Shown: positions 1 to 7,129 of the stretch, piece by piece | How the letters are laid out: each line of letters begins with the position of its first letter | Numbering within the stretch: position 1 is the stretch's first letter | Assembly (NCBI GenBank): GCA_030621455.1 | Contig: JAUXHQ010000025.1 | Coordinates: 1 to 11,857 of the forward strand | Source: Deltaproteobacteria bacterium | Lineage (GTDB): Bacteria; Desulfobacterota; UBA8473 | Direction: 5' to 3' | DNA: 11,857 bases | Translations under genes and position numbers: made by a program | The notes under the pieces: generated by a model | Seen by the model: the letters and a program-made list of their open reading frames with translations, nothing else | What the model was told of the DNA's origin: nothing | Databases searched by the model: none

Positions 1-769
1 GAAGGAACGTTTCGGGGCCACGGATCCCAGGGCCATGCTTCTCAGGCTTCATGTTCAGACAGATGGAAACACCCTCACAGCGGAGCAGGCCTTGAACAAT
101 ATCACTCGGGTAGCTTTCCAAAGTATGGCTTCTCTTTTGGGGGGTGTCAGTTCCTTACATTCCGACTCTTATGATGAAGCTATCTGCATCCCCACGGAAG
201 AATCGTCTATGATCTCCTTAAGAACCCAACAGATACTCCTTGAAGAGACTGGGATCGCAGATACGATAGACCCTCTGGCCGGGTCCTACTATGTGGAGTG
301 GTTGACCAAACAGTTAGAAGAAAAAGCCATGAAGCTTATCGAGAAGATCGATGACATGGGCGGTATGCCTGCGGCTATAGAAAGTGGCTGGCTGCAGCAG
401 CAGATGGATGATTCGGTGAACCGGTACTGGGACGGCATAAGGAAAAAGGAAAGGACTGTTGTTGGCTTGAACAAATACAGGATTGAGGAAGAGATAAGGG
501 TTAAGGCATTCAAGGTAGATCCTGCCTGTGAGAAGAAGCAGTTAACCAGGCTGAGAAAAGTTAAAGAAGAAAGGGATAATGAGAAGGTCAAGGAAAGTTT
601 GGGGGCGATCCGGGATGCAGTTAAAAAGGGGAAAAATATTGTGCCGCCAAGTATTGAAGCTGTGAAGACCTATGCCACTCTTGAAGAGGTTATGGATGCC
701 CTCTTCGGGGATAAAGTTAAAGCTTATCGAGAGGTTATCAGGACGAGACACAGACAGATCACGGTGTGA
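1..769 (+). CDS. Acyl-CoA mutase large (catalytic) subunit, C-terminal part; 5' end outside window
   Basis: This is the C-terminal 255 residues of a methylmalonyl-CoA mutase family large subunit, read from base 2 with no stop upstream; about 300 N-terminal residues lie outside the window. The family moves a carbonyl-CoA group between neighbouring carbons through an adenosylcobalamin radical. Family signatures are clear: LHVQTDG near the start keeps the His and Gln equivalent to His328 and Gln330 of the Propionibacterium enzyme, then come LNNITR, GGVSSLHSDSYDEA with the conserved Glu, and DPLAGSYYVEWLT. The protein ends without a cobalamin domain, so it belongs to the split type, like isobutyryl-CoA or 2-hydroxyisobutyryl-CoA mutase large subunits. 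The B12 subunit gene follows directly. The residues that decide substrate (Tyr89 and Arg207 positions) are outside the window, so the substrate cannot be called. ATG codons inside, such as that at 35, are not the start. Confidence 0.93.
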   Translation, partial: KERFGATDPRAMLLRLHVQTDGNTLTAEQALNNITRVAFQSMASLLGGVSSLHSDSYDEAICIPTEESSMISLRTQQILLEETGIADTIDPLAGSYYVEWLTKQLEEKAMKLIEKIDDMGGMPAAIESGWLQQQMDDSVNRYWDGIRKKERTVVGLNKYRIEEEIRVKAFKVDPACEKKQLTRLRKVKEERDNEKVKESLGAIRDAVKKGKNIVPPSIEAVKTYATLEEVMDALFGDKVKAYREVIRTRHRQITV

Positions 770-836
770 CCCGGGCTAACACTTGAGAGAATCCCTTTTT
801 AAGGTAGATAAATAAAGATTGTCAGCATATGAGACT

Positions 837-841
837 GGAGG
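837..841 (+). promoter_or_regulatory. Ribosome binding site GGAGG deciding the B12-subunit start
   Basis: GGAGG lies 10 bases before ATG 852 and within the stretch that a TTG start at 819 would translate. It therefore supports the shorter 128-residue product. Confidence 0.7.
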
Positions 842-851
842 ATTGCAGAGT

Positions 852-1238
852 ATGGAAAAAAAAGTGAGGGTCTTGTTGGCTAAGCCAGGCCTCGATGCCC
901 ATGATATGGGTATGAAGCTCATAGCCAGAGCGTTGAAGGATGCCGGAGCGGAGATAGTATACGGTGGTATTTACGTAACACCTGAAGAGATCACCAAGAC
1001 TGCTGTGGAAGAAGATGTGAATGTGCTGGGTTTAAGCTTCCATTCATCAACACACTTGGTGGTTGTTCCGAAGGTGATGAAGCTCTTGAAAGAAAAGGGT
1101 GGACAAGATTTGACGGTGGTTGTGGGCGGATGTATCCCTCTTGAAGACATCCCCGAGTTGAAGAAGCAAGGTGTACGGGGGGTATTCGGATCAGGGAGCG
1201 ATCTGGACGAGATTGTTAATTTTATGGTGGCACAGTAG
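852..1238 (+). CDS. B12-binding small subunit of a split acyl-CoA mutase
   Basis: This 128-residue protein is the cobalamin-binding subunit that docks on a mutase large subunit and supplies the cobalt-ligating histidine. The base-off/His-on signature D-x-H-x-x-G is present as DAHDMG at residues 15-20, with His17 as the lower cobalt ligand. It is followed by LGLSFHSS (Ser62) and VVVGGCIP (Gly92-Gly93), which line the nucleotide-tail pocket. The usual first motif reads GLDGHDRG, so Ala and Met here are mild variations. The late loop reads FGSG, like the FGPG loop of methylmalonyl- and isobutyryl-CoA mutases; from memory, it lacks the Asp that marks the 2-hydroxyisobutyryl-CoA type. I chose ATG 852 because GGAGG at 837-841 sits 10 bases upstream. 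An in-frame TTG at 819 would add 11 residues but has no ribosome site. It is the only B12 subunit in the window and lies between two large-subunit genes, so it may serve either or both. Confidence 0.93.
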   Translation: MEKKVRVLLAKPGLDAHDMGMKLIARALKDAGAEIVYGGIYVTPEEITKTAVEEDVNVLGLSFHSSTHLVVVPKVMKLLKEKGGQDLTVVVGGCIPLEDIPELKKQGVRGVFGSGSDLDEIVNFMVAQ

Positions 1239-1362
1239 AGGCTGGTGAGGTATCCCTTTCTCTGGTGACTGCCTATCAATTAATAAACGGATTACTCCCT
1301 CTGGCCTTGTGAAATTTAATATCTGAAAACCTATAGATGTCTATACTTAAGCACGCAGACTT

Positions 1363-1367
1363 GGAGG
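1363..1367 (+). promoter_or_regulatory. Ribosome binding site GGAGG for the divergent mutase subunit
   Basis: GGAGG lies 8 bases before ATG 1376 and inside the reading frame that would start at ATG 1337. It favours the 562-residue product over the 575-residue one. Confidence 0.7.
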
Positions 1368-1375
1368 TTGAAAAG

Positions 1376-3064
1376 ATGATTGACACGGTTGATGCCCAAA
1401 AAAGAGAGGGGGAAAAAGCCGACGGTTTAATGGAGGCATATTTTGAAAAACCAAAGAGGCTAACCACATGGTCAGGATTTCCTGTCAAGGATATCTATAC
1501 CCCGGATGATGTAAAAGGGATTGACTACGAAAGAGATGTGGCCGATGCAGGGGAATATCCCTATACACGGGGTATCCATTCAGATATGTACAGAGGCAGA
1601 TACTGGACCATGCGTGAAGGTAGTGGATATGCCAGGGGTGAAGATACCAACAAGCGGCTTAAGTTCCTTGCAAATCAGGGAGTTGGCGGTTTCAGTATCT
1701 TTCGGGACCTCCCGACCGTTTGGGGGATCGATGCGGACCACCCCTTGGCTGAAGGAGAAGTTGGAGTATGTGGCGTAAACCTTACCTCATTGAAGGATAT
1801 GGAGGAAGTGTTAGACGGCATAGCCCTAGATAAGGTCAGTGTTGCCCTACTTTGTGCCTCATCTCTGGCCCCTGTAATATTCTCTCAATATGTAACAGTT
1901 GCAGAGAAAAGAGGGATAGATATTGCGAAGTTGAGAGGAACGATTGCAAATGACCCTTTGCACTCCCGCTATTGTTATGGAAAGCTGGCGAATCCGATAG
2001 ATCTCAGTGTAAAACTCTCCGTGGATATAATAGAGTTTTGCACCAACAACATGCCCTTTTGGAATACGAATTCCGTAAATGCCTATGACATGAGAGAGAC
2101 GGGTATAAACGCACCCGAAGAAATTGCCTTCGGCTTTGGGATTGCAATGGAATATATAAGAAGAGCGCTGGAACGTGGCCTGGATGTGGACGATTTTGCA
2201 AGTAGAATATCCTTCTACTTTTCAGCAGGTATAGATTTTTTTGAGGAAATAGCTAAATTGAGGGCCGCCAGGAGGATGTGGGCAAAGATCATGAAAGAAG
2301 AATTCGGGGCAAAGAAGTCCAGCTCATGGAAGTTCAGGTTTGGCGTCCATACGGCAGGTTCTTCTCTTGTACCGCAACAGTCTTTGAACAATATTATTCG
2401 AATCTCTATAGAGGCCTTAGTTGCCGTGCTGGGTGGCGTGCAGTCTCTCCATTGTTGTTCTTATGATGAACCGATAGCCCTTCCTTCCGAAGGCTCTCAG
2501 CAGATCGCTGTCAGAACACAGCAGATTCTCGCTTATGAAACCGGGATAACAAACACTGCCGATCCTCTTGGTGGATCGTACTTTATAGAAAACCTGACGA
2601 GCAGAATTGAAGAAGAGTCGGTGAAAATAATTCAAGAAATAGACGAGATGGGTGGTATGGCAGAGGCTATGAGGAAGGAGTGGGTGGACCAAAAGATAGA
2701 CGAGGCTGCCCTCCAGTTCCAGGAGGAAATTGAAAACAAGGAACGCGTGATAGTGGGTGCAAATGCCTTTTCTCACGGTCCGGAAGAGACGACCCCGGGG
2801 GATGTACACAGGATTCCTCCTGAAACAGAGCGGAAGCAGATAGCTAACGTGAAGAGGCTTAGGGAGGAACGAGACAGGAACAAGGTCAAGGTGTCCATCG
2901 GCCGGTTGAGAGAGAAGACCCTTATGGGGGACACTGAAAACCTTATCCCCTCTATTGTTGAAGCATTAAAGGCCTATGCTACCATCGGTGAGATACAGGG
3001 CACTATTCGGGAAGCATATGGATTGAGTTATGATCCTTTCAACATACTCAACCCTTCGCATTGA
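1376..3064 (+). CDS. Divergent B12-dependent acyl-CoA mutase-like large subunit with altered active site
   Basis: This 562-residue protein is full length for a split-type mutase large subunit and has no cobalamin domain. Family landmarks run in order: YPYTRG (61-66), YWTMREGSG (76-84), GEDTNKR (88-94), DLPT (111-114), GTIANDP (188-194), MPFWN (226-230), FRFGVHTAG (320-328), LGGVQSLH (352-359), DPLGGSYFIE (396-405) and DEMGGM (423-428). My ungapped motif alignments to the Propionibacterium methylmalonyl-CoA mutase, made from memory, give Tyr89 as Gly82, Gln197 as Ala191, Arg207 as Tyr201, His244 as Asp238, His328 as Gly323, Gln330 as His325 and Asn366 as Cys361. Tyr243 (Tyr237) and Glu370 (Glu365) are kept. 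A changed substrate or a non-catalytic partner role is inferred. The frame is open throughout and the rest of the fold is conserved, so it is not an obvious pseudogene. Start ATG 1376 has GGAGG at 1363-1367; an in-frame ATG at 1337 adds 13 residues without a ribosome site. Confidence 0.9.
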   Translation: MIDTVDAQKREGEKADGLMEAYFEKPKRLTTWSGFPVKDIYTPDDVKGIDYERDVADAGEYPYTRGIHSDMYRGRYWTMREGSGYARGEDTNKRLKFLANQGVGGFSIFRDLPTVWGIDADHPLAEGEVGVCGVNLTSLKDMEEVLDGIALDKVSVALLCASSLAPVIFSQYVTVAEKRGIDIAKLRGTIANDPLHSRYCYGKLANPIDLSVKLSVDIIEFCTNNMPFWNTNSVNAYDMRETGINAPEEIAFGFGIAMEYIRRALERGLDVDDFASRISFYFSAGIDFFEEIAKLRAARRMWAKIMKEEFGAKKSSSWKFRFGVHTAGSSLVPQQSLNNIIRISIEALVAVLGGVQSLHCCSYDEPIALPSEGSQQIAVRTQQILAYETGITNTADPLGGSYFIENLTSRIEEESVKIIQEIDEMGGMAEAMRKEWVDQKIDEAALQFQEEIENKERVIVGANAFSHGPEETTPGDVHRIPPETERKQIANVKRLREERDRNKVKVSIGRLREKTLMGDTENLIPSIVEALKAYATIGEIQGTIREAYGLSYDPFNILNPSH

Positions 3065-3162
3065 CAAGTCATAACGAGCAACAAGAAATAAGCGGCCAAC
3101 TGCAACGACGAAACAAAAGTAGAGAAATATATGCATACTAATTAATTCCAGGGAGGTCTTTG

Positions 3163-4314
3163 ATGAGTCTTGAGTTTACCGCAGAACAGGACATGTTGAG
3201 AGAGAGCGTTAGGAAGATGGCCAGGGAGAAAATTGCTCCCCGTGCTGCGGAGATTGACGTTACCGATGAATTTCCATGGGATATGGTCGATCTCCTGGAA
3301 GAACAAGGAATCCTGAATATGGCAGTGCCTGAGGAGTATGGTGGGTCAGGAAGCGGTATTGTCATGATATGTGTGGCCGCGGAAGAAATTGCCAGAGCGT
3401 CCCTTTCAGTCTCTACCATGTTTATGGTGCAGACTATCGGTGGAATCCTGGTTATGAAAGCCGCCGGCACCAAAGAGCAGAAAGACTGGTATTTCCCACA
3501 GATAATCAGAGACAAGAAATTGGGGTGCCTCACCGTCACGGAGCCCGAGGCCGGTTCTGATGCAGCTTCTATGAGAACAAGGGCAGTATTGAAGGGAGAT
3601 CACTATCTGGTAAGCGGGACGAAATGCTTCATAAGTCTTGGTGGTGTAGCGAGCTTTTTTTCCTTGTTTGCAGTGACGAATCCCGGGAAGAAACATGCCG
3701 GCATTTCAGCGTTTATTGCGGAGAAAGATACGCCAGGATTCGCCATAGGTAAACACGAGAACGAAATGGGGCAGAGGGGCACTGCGATGACTGAACTCAT
3801 ATTCCAGGATGCCGTTGTTCCGGAGAAAAATCGTCTTGGCCCTGAGGGACAAGGCTTCCAGATTGTGGTGGGTGTGTTTAATCAGGCCAGGGTGCTTATG
3901 GCTGTAGAGGCCATAGGAGTGGCCCAGAGCGCTTTTGATTATTCTCTGAACTATGCAAAGGAGAGGATCTGCTTCGGTAAGCCGTTAACTGAATTCCAGG
4001 GTATTCAGTTCCAGTTTGCCGATATGATTACTCAGATAGAGGCGGCCAAGGGTCTGGTATATAGAGCGGCCAATATGATCGATAAAGGGTTAGATGTTGA
4101 GGAGATACCCAGGTTTGCGTCTATGGCTAAGTACCTCGCAACAAAGGTGGCTATGAGAGTAACCACGGAGGCTGTTGAAATACTTGGCGGTCACGGTTAT
4201 ACAAAGGATCATCCTGTGGAAAGAATGATGCGAGATGCAAAGGGCATTCAGATCTATGAAGGTCCCAGCAATATTCAAAGAATGATTATTGCAAAATCGT
4301 TATTGAGGACTTGA
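3163..4314 (+). CDS. Acyl-CoA dehydrogenase (short/branched-chain type)
   Basis: This 383-residue FAD enzyme introduces a trans-2 double bond into an acyl-CoA and passes electrons to electron-transferring flavoprotein. The length and motifs fit the SCAD/MCAD-like family. FAD and substrate contacts are seen in TEPEAGSDA (126-134). The C-terminal signature is [20 protein letters not shown] (341-360). The catalytic base is Glu366 in [10 protein letters not shown], the normal position for this family; isovaleryl-CoA and long-chain members carry the base elsewhere. Chain-length and branching preference cannot be read reliably. GGGAGG at 3151-3156 stands 6 bases before ATG 3163; a TTG at 3160 directly upstream is less likely. 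It sits 98 bases after the divergent mutase subunit and just before the PHP gene, so it probably oxidises a substrate or product of the mutase. No electron-transfer flavoprotein genes are in the window. Confidence 0.95.
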   Translation: MSLEFTAEQDMLRESVRKMAREKIAPRAAEIDVTDEFPWDMVDLLEEQGILNMAVPEEYGGSGSGIVMICVAAEEIARASLSVSTMFMVQTIGGILVMKAAGTKEQKDWYFPQIIRDKKLGCLTVTEPEAGSDAASMRTRAVLKGDHYLVSGTKCFISLGGVASFFSLFAVTNPGKKHAGISAFIAEKDTPGFAIGKHENEMGQRGTAMTELIFQDAVVPEKNRLGPEGQGFQIVVGVFNQARVLMAVEAIGVAQSAFDYSLNYAKERICFGKPLTEFQGIQFQFADMITQIEAAKGLVYRAANMIDKGLDVEEIPRFASMAKYLATKVAMRVTTEAVEILGGHGYTKDHPVERMMRDAKGIQIYEGPSNIQRMIIAKSLLRT

Positions 4315-4331
4315 GGGAAAAGAGGTTTTCT

Positions 4332-4961
4332 ATGATTCCCAAGGTTGATCTGCATATTCACACAACGTTCTCTGACGGAAGGTGCACGATGCGAGAGGTC
4401 GTTAAGATAGCAGAAGAAAGAGGTATGGAATGCATAGCTTTTACTGACCATGCTTTTAATATGGATAACTTTGGCGTAAGCGAGGATACGATTGATGAAT
4501 ACATCCACGAAGCGAATCTGGTGAAGAAGGAGTCGTCCATCAAGGTTTTGATCGGACTCGAAGCAGAGATTCCAACAATAGACAAGGTTATGAGATACAG
4601 AGACAGGTTGGATCTGATTTTGATCTCCAATCATGGTCCTGTCAGGACTACTTTTTACAGTGCCATTGTCAGTATTATAAAGAACCATACTATAGATGTA
4701 ATCGCCCATCCATGGTATATCAACGACGCCGATTGGGATAAACTAATAGACGTGGCTTTAGAGTGGGATGTGGCTGTGGAGCTGAATAGCTTCAGAAAGG
4801 TACCGGAAGCACCTATAGTAGAACATATAGCCAGGAGGGGCCTGAAATTTAGTGTCGGGAGTGACGCACACTTTAAAAGTGAGATAGGAAAGGTAGGGTG
4901 GGCTTACGAGATGTTGGATAATCTGGGTTTGGGGCCTGAGTCCCTTATAAGACTACCCTAG
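4332..4961 (+). CDS. PHP-domain metal-dependent hydrolase
   Basis: This 209-residue protein is a stand-alone PHP domain, a fold of trinuclear-metal phosphoesterases that includes YcdX, histidinol phosphatases and nucleotide phosphatases. All expected metal ligands can be placed: His8 and His10 in DLHIHT, Asp15, His40 in TDH, Glu77 in GLEAE, His101 in SNHG, His126 in AHPW, and Asp178 and His180 in SDAH. The domain fills the protein, with no signal peptide or membrane segment, so it should be a soluble cytoplasmic enzyme. The substrate is unknown and no phosphoester step is obvious in acyl-CoA breakdown. ATG 4332 lies only 17 bases after the dehydrogenase stop, with GAGG at 4322-4325, which implies co-transcription and possibly translational coupling. 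A TTG at 4311 overlapping that stop would add 7 residues and is less likely. Confidence 0.9.
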   Translation: MIPKVDLHIHTTFSDGRCTMREVVKIAEERGMECIAFTDHAFNMDNFGVSEDTIDEYIHEANLVKKESSIKVLIGLEAEIPTIDKVMRYRDRLDLILISNHGPVRTTFYSAIVSIIKNHTIDVIAHPWYINDADWDKLIDVALEWDVAVELNSFRKVPEAPIVEHIARRGLKFSVGSDAHFKSEIGKVGWAYEMLDNLGLGPESLIRLP

Positions 4962-5050
4962 AGCGTGTTCGAAGCGAATTTTTTCGACCTGGGCAGGTGT
5001 GCCGCTTGCCGGCTACTTATTTCGTTTGCTTCTTATGAACTACATTCTGG

Positions 5051-5080
5051 CAGAAGGGGTCAAATCCTTGACCCCTTCTG
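5051..5080. repeat. Perfect 13-bp inverted repeat (hairpin) in spacer
   Basis: The arms CAGAAGGGGTCAA (5051-5063) and TTGACCCCTTCTG (5068-5080) are exact reverse complements around a 4-base loop, ATCC. No run of T follows on the + strand, so a standard intrinsic terminator is not indicated. It ends 36 bases before the GTG start of the synthetase gene. It could be a repetitive extragenic palindrome, a transcript-stabilising hairpin or a regulator site. I see only one copy in this window. Confidence 0.85.
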
Positions 5081-5116
5081 ACCCGTAACATCAGGAAAGA
5101 TGGAAAGGGGCGGATC

Positions 5117-6553
5117 GTGAGTCATAACTTCGCAACAACTGAGAAGATGAAAGATAATCTTGACGCCATTTTCCACCCCAAGTCCATAGCCCTCGTTGGG
5201 GTCTCTCCTGACCCGCATAATTGGGCAGGTCAAACAATCCCCGAGGCTATCCTTGACTTCGGGTATGATGGGGATGTCTGTTTTGTGAGTAGAAGGACGA
5301 ATAAAATGTACGGGTTCAAAACGTATCCGAGTATCAGAGAAATACCCGGCCCGGTAGATTTGGTCATGTGTAGTGTTCCTGCTCCCTTCACTCCTCACAT
5401 TATGGAGGACTGTGTCGTTAAAGGCGTAAAGGCGGTTCATTTTTTTACTTCCGGCTTCAGTGAGATCGGTACGGAAGAGGGATGCAAATTGGAGGAAAAG
5501 ATCACCCGGATAGCCCGTAGTAACGGTATTAGAGTCATAGGGCCGAACTGTACCGGTCTGTACTGCCCGGAGTCAAAATTGTCCTTCAGCCCGTTATTCC
5601 CCAAGGAGAGAGGATCGGTTGGATGTCTCGTTCAGAGTGGTGGTCACAGCATACGGTTGGTCCGAACAGGGGCTGCGCGAGGGCTGAGATTCAGCAAAGT
5701 CGTGTCTTACGGCAATGGTTGTGACCTCAATGCGACTGATTTCCTGGAGTATCTGGGCAGTGATCCCGCTACAAAGGTTATAGCTGCGTACGTTGAAGGT
5801 ACGAAAGACGGACGAAGGCTTGCGGAGGTATTGAAGAAGACCGCTGAGATGAAACCGGTGGTACTCCACAAAGGGGGTCACACACAGGCCGGAACAAGGG
5901 CGGCTGCTTCTCATACCGGAGCGATTGCCGGTGAGGCGAGGACATGGGATGCCCTTTTCAGACAGACGGGAGTAATTCGTGTCCGCACTATAGATGAGCT
6001 TGTAGACGTGATTTTACCCTTCGCATTTATGCCTCCTTTGAAAGGGAAGAATGTAGCTGTCATAGGTTATGGGGGAGGTATGAGTGTCCAGGCAGCCGAT
6101 GACTGTGAGGGTGCCGGTTTGTCGGTTCCCTTGTTACCCACTGCCATACAAGATGAATTGAGGAGCTTTACTCCCGACGCCAATAACTCTGTCAGAAACC
6201 CTGTAGATACTCAATGGCTGGTTTGGGATCCTGACAAGTTTGTTGATACGGTGAGGATTGTTTCAACATGGGACGGAGTCGATTCTCTAATATTATACTT
6301 GCCATTGGACATGTTTCACATTAAGAACGAGGAGGAAGTATTAAATCGAATGGCGGAGTCGGTTATCGGTTCCAGGGACATCTGCTCAAAACCGATAGTG
6401 ATCGTATTCCACCAGGGTATCTCTCCCGAAATCCTTGTCAAGAGCATTGCAGTTCAGGATAGGTTCTGCTCTCTAAGGCTACCTGTCTATCCCACTCTTG
6501 GAAGGGCTGCTACAGCGATTAGCAAGTTCATCGGTTACCATCAGGACCACTAA
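5117..6553 (+). CDS. NDP-forming acyl-CoA synthetase alpha-type protein (CoA-binding and ligase domains, no ATP-grasp)
   Basis: This 478-residue protein resembles the alpha subunit of ADP-forming acetyl/acyl-CoA synthetases, which interconvert acyl-CoA plus ADP and phosphate with acid, CoA and ATP through a phosphohistidine. A CoA-binding Rossmann domain opens with FHPKSIALVGVS (19-30) and runs to about residue 145, ending at IGPNCTGLYCPE (141-152). A succinyl-CoA-ligase-like domain follows, with VQSGGHS, VSYGNGCDLNATDFLEYLGSD and the likely phosphorylated His266 in ASHTGAIAG (264-272). A third domain begins near GKNVAVIGYGGGMS (310-323) and has the NPVD motif (361-364). The ATP-grasp beta part that binds the nucleotide is missing and no gene for it is in the window. 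It may lie elsewhere, or the protein may use a partner in trans. GTG 5117 has AAGGGG at 5105-5110. ATG 5147 is an alternative start with a poorer site, and the conserved domain would survive either way. Confidence 0.88.
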   Translation: MSHNFATTEKMKDNLDAIFHPKSIALVGVSPDPHNWAGQTIPEAILDFGYDGDVCFVSRRTNKMYGFKTYPSIREIPGPVDLVMCSVPAPFTPHIMEDCVVKGVKAVHFFTSGFSEIGTEEGCKLEEKITRIARSNGIRVIGPNCTGLYCPESKLSFSPLFPKERGSVGCLVQSGGHSIRLVRTGAARGLRFSKVVSYGNGCDLNATDFLEYLGSDPATKVIAAYVEGTKDGRRLAEVLKKTAEMKPVVLHKGGHTQAGTRAAASHTGAIAGEARTWDALFRQTGVIRVRTIDELVDVILPFAFMPPLKGKNVAVIGYGGGMSVQAADDCEGAGLSVPLLPTAIQDELRSFTPDANNSVRNPVDTQWLVWDPDKFVDTVRIVSTWDGVDSLILYLPLDMFHIKNEEEVLNRMAESVIGSRDICSKPIVIVFHQGISPEILVKSIAVQDRFCSLRLPVYPTLGRAATAISKFIGYHQDH

Positions 6554-6655
6554 ATTCACCCGGGAATCTTCCTCAGATTGGCTCAAGAAGAACCTTTGAC
6601 GCCCGGTTAAAGGCGTAATAGTGATCGGTTACAATGTCTAATGTGAAAATTCTGC

Positions 6656-6684
6656 TTGACACCCATTGTCTGGTTTCCTATACT
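6656..6684 (+). promoter_or_regulatory. Sigma-70-type promoter (TTGACA, 17 bp, TATACT)
   Basis: A perfect -35 box TTGACA (6656-6661) is separated by exactly 17 bases from TATACT (6679-6684), five of six matches to the -10 consensus. Transcription would begin near 6691. It faces the acyl-CoA synthetase gene at 7130 and is the best promoter match that I noticed in the window. This is a sequence match only. Confidence 0.65.
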
Positions 6685-6861
6685 TTTTTAAACGTGTGAA
6701 AAAATATTATTAGTAATCCAATGATACTTCTCTATCTGCGGTTTAGAAATCATCCTGTTAATTCTCCTCCTGCTGCTCACCATCGACGTACCCTGCTTTC
6801 TGCCTATGGCAATGCAACGGATTTGACGCTTCTTTTAGACCCTCTCTAACTGTAATATCAA

Positions 6862-6873
6862 GTGAGGCCTCAC
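6862..6873. promoter_or_regulatory. 12-bp perfect palindrome, candidate operator
   Basis: GTGAGGCCTCAC is a perfect dyad about 170 bases downstream of the predicted transcription start and 256 bases before the synthetase gene. Regulators of acyl-CoA catabolism (TetR and GntR types) often bind short dyads, but no regulator gene is in the window and the position is inside the leader. A chance palindrome is possible. Confidence 0.3.
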
Positions 6874-6890
6874 ACGGTTAAGACACTGTC

Positions 6891-7061
6891 ATGAATGATA
6901 CGAATGTCTCTACCTCTGCCACCACTGACCAGATGATCCATAATGGGTTGTTGGAAAAAGTCACAGGAGATAGCCGTCGCGTAAATTTTAATAAATGGGA
7001 ACCAATGGAAGCCGGCATGATTGATTCCACCATGGTTTCCCATACCCTAAATAGACACTAG
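6891..7061 (+). CDS. Doubtful 56-residue small open frame
   Basis: An ATG-started frame of 56 codons ends at TAG 7059-7061. It encodes a mostly polar peptide beginning MNDTNVSTSATTDQ and ending TMVSHTLNRH, with no membrane segment or family motif that I recognise. There is no clear ribosome site before it and a stop codon lies just upstream in frame. It may be a chance frame, a leader peptide for the genes at 7130 onwards, or the remnant of a lost gene. Confidence 0.15.
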   Translation: MNDTNVSTSATTDQMIHNGLLEKVTGDSRRVNFNKWEPMEAGMIDSTMVSHTLNRH

Positions 7062-7129
7062 GCTGGATGCATTGGTTGAAATGATAGATGTGAGGATGAG
7101 AAAGGGACAGAGATCGGGCTGAAGTGATT

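Larger units (their letters stand above)
6554..7129 (+). other. 576-base stretch without a convincing gene; presumed upstream region of the next operon
   Basis: No reading frame here has family motifs or a ribosome site. It contains a strong sigma-70-type promoter (6656-6684), a 12-bp palindrome (6862-6873), a weak ACGCC/GGCGT hairpin near 6599-6616 that could help end the upstream transcript, and a 56-codon frame at 6891-7061 of doubtful status. If the promoter is used, the next gene would have a 5' leader of about 440 bases. Confidence 0.6.

Noticed and set aside
783..812. TTGAGA with a GATAAA box as a promoter for the B12 subunit
   Set aside because: The spacer is 18 bases and the -10 match is only four of six; read-through from the upstream mutase gene explains expression.
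819..851. TTG start giving an 11-residue N-terminal extension of the B12 subunit
   Set aside because: There is no ribosome site before 819, while GGAGG at 837-841 serves ATG 852.
1376..3064. Divergent mutase subunit as a decaying pseudogene
   Set aside because: The frame is unbroken over 562 codons, has a strong ribosome site and keeps most structural motifs; the changes cluster at the active site.
4311..4331. TTG start of the PHP gene overlapping the dehydrogenase stop
   Set aside because: ATG 4332 has GAGG at a good distance, and PHP proteins usually begin just before the HxH motif.
6634..6699. A 21-codon frame containing ILLDTH, like the start of a PIN-domain toxin
   Set aside because: Only about six residues match; the continuation does not follow the PIN pattern in any frame that I tried, and the same bases form the promoter.
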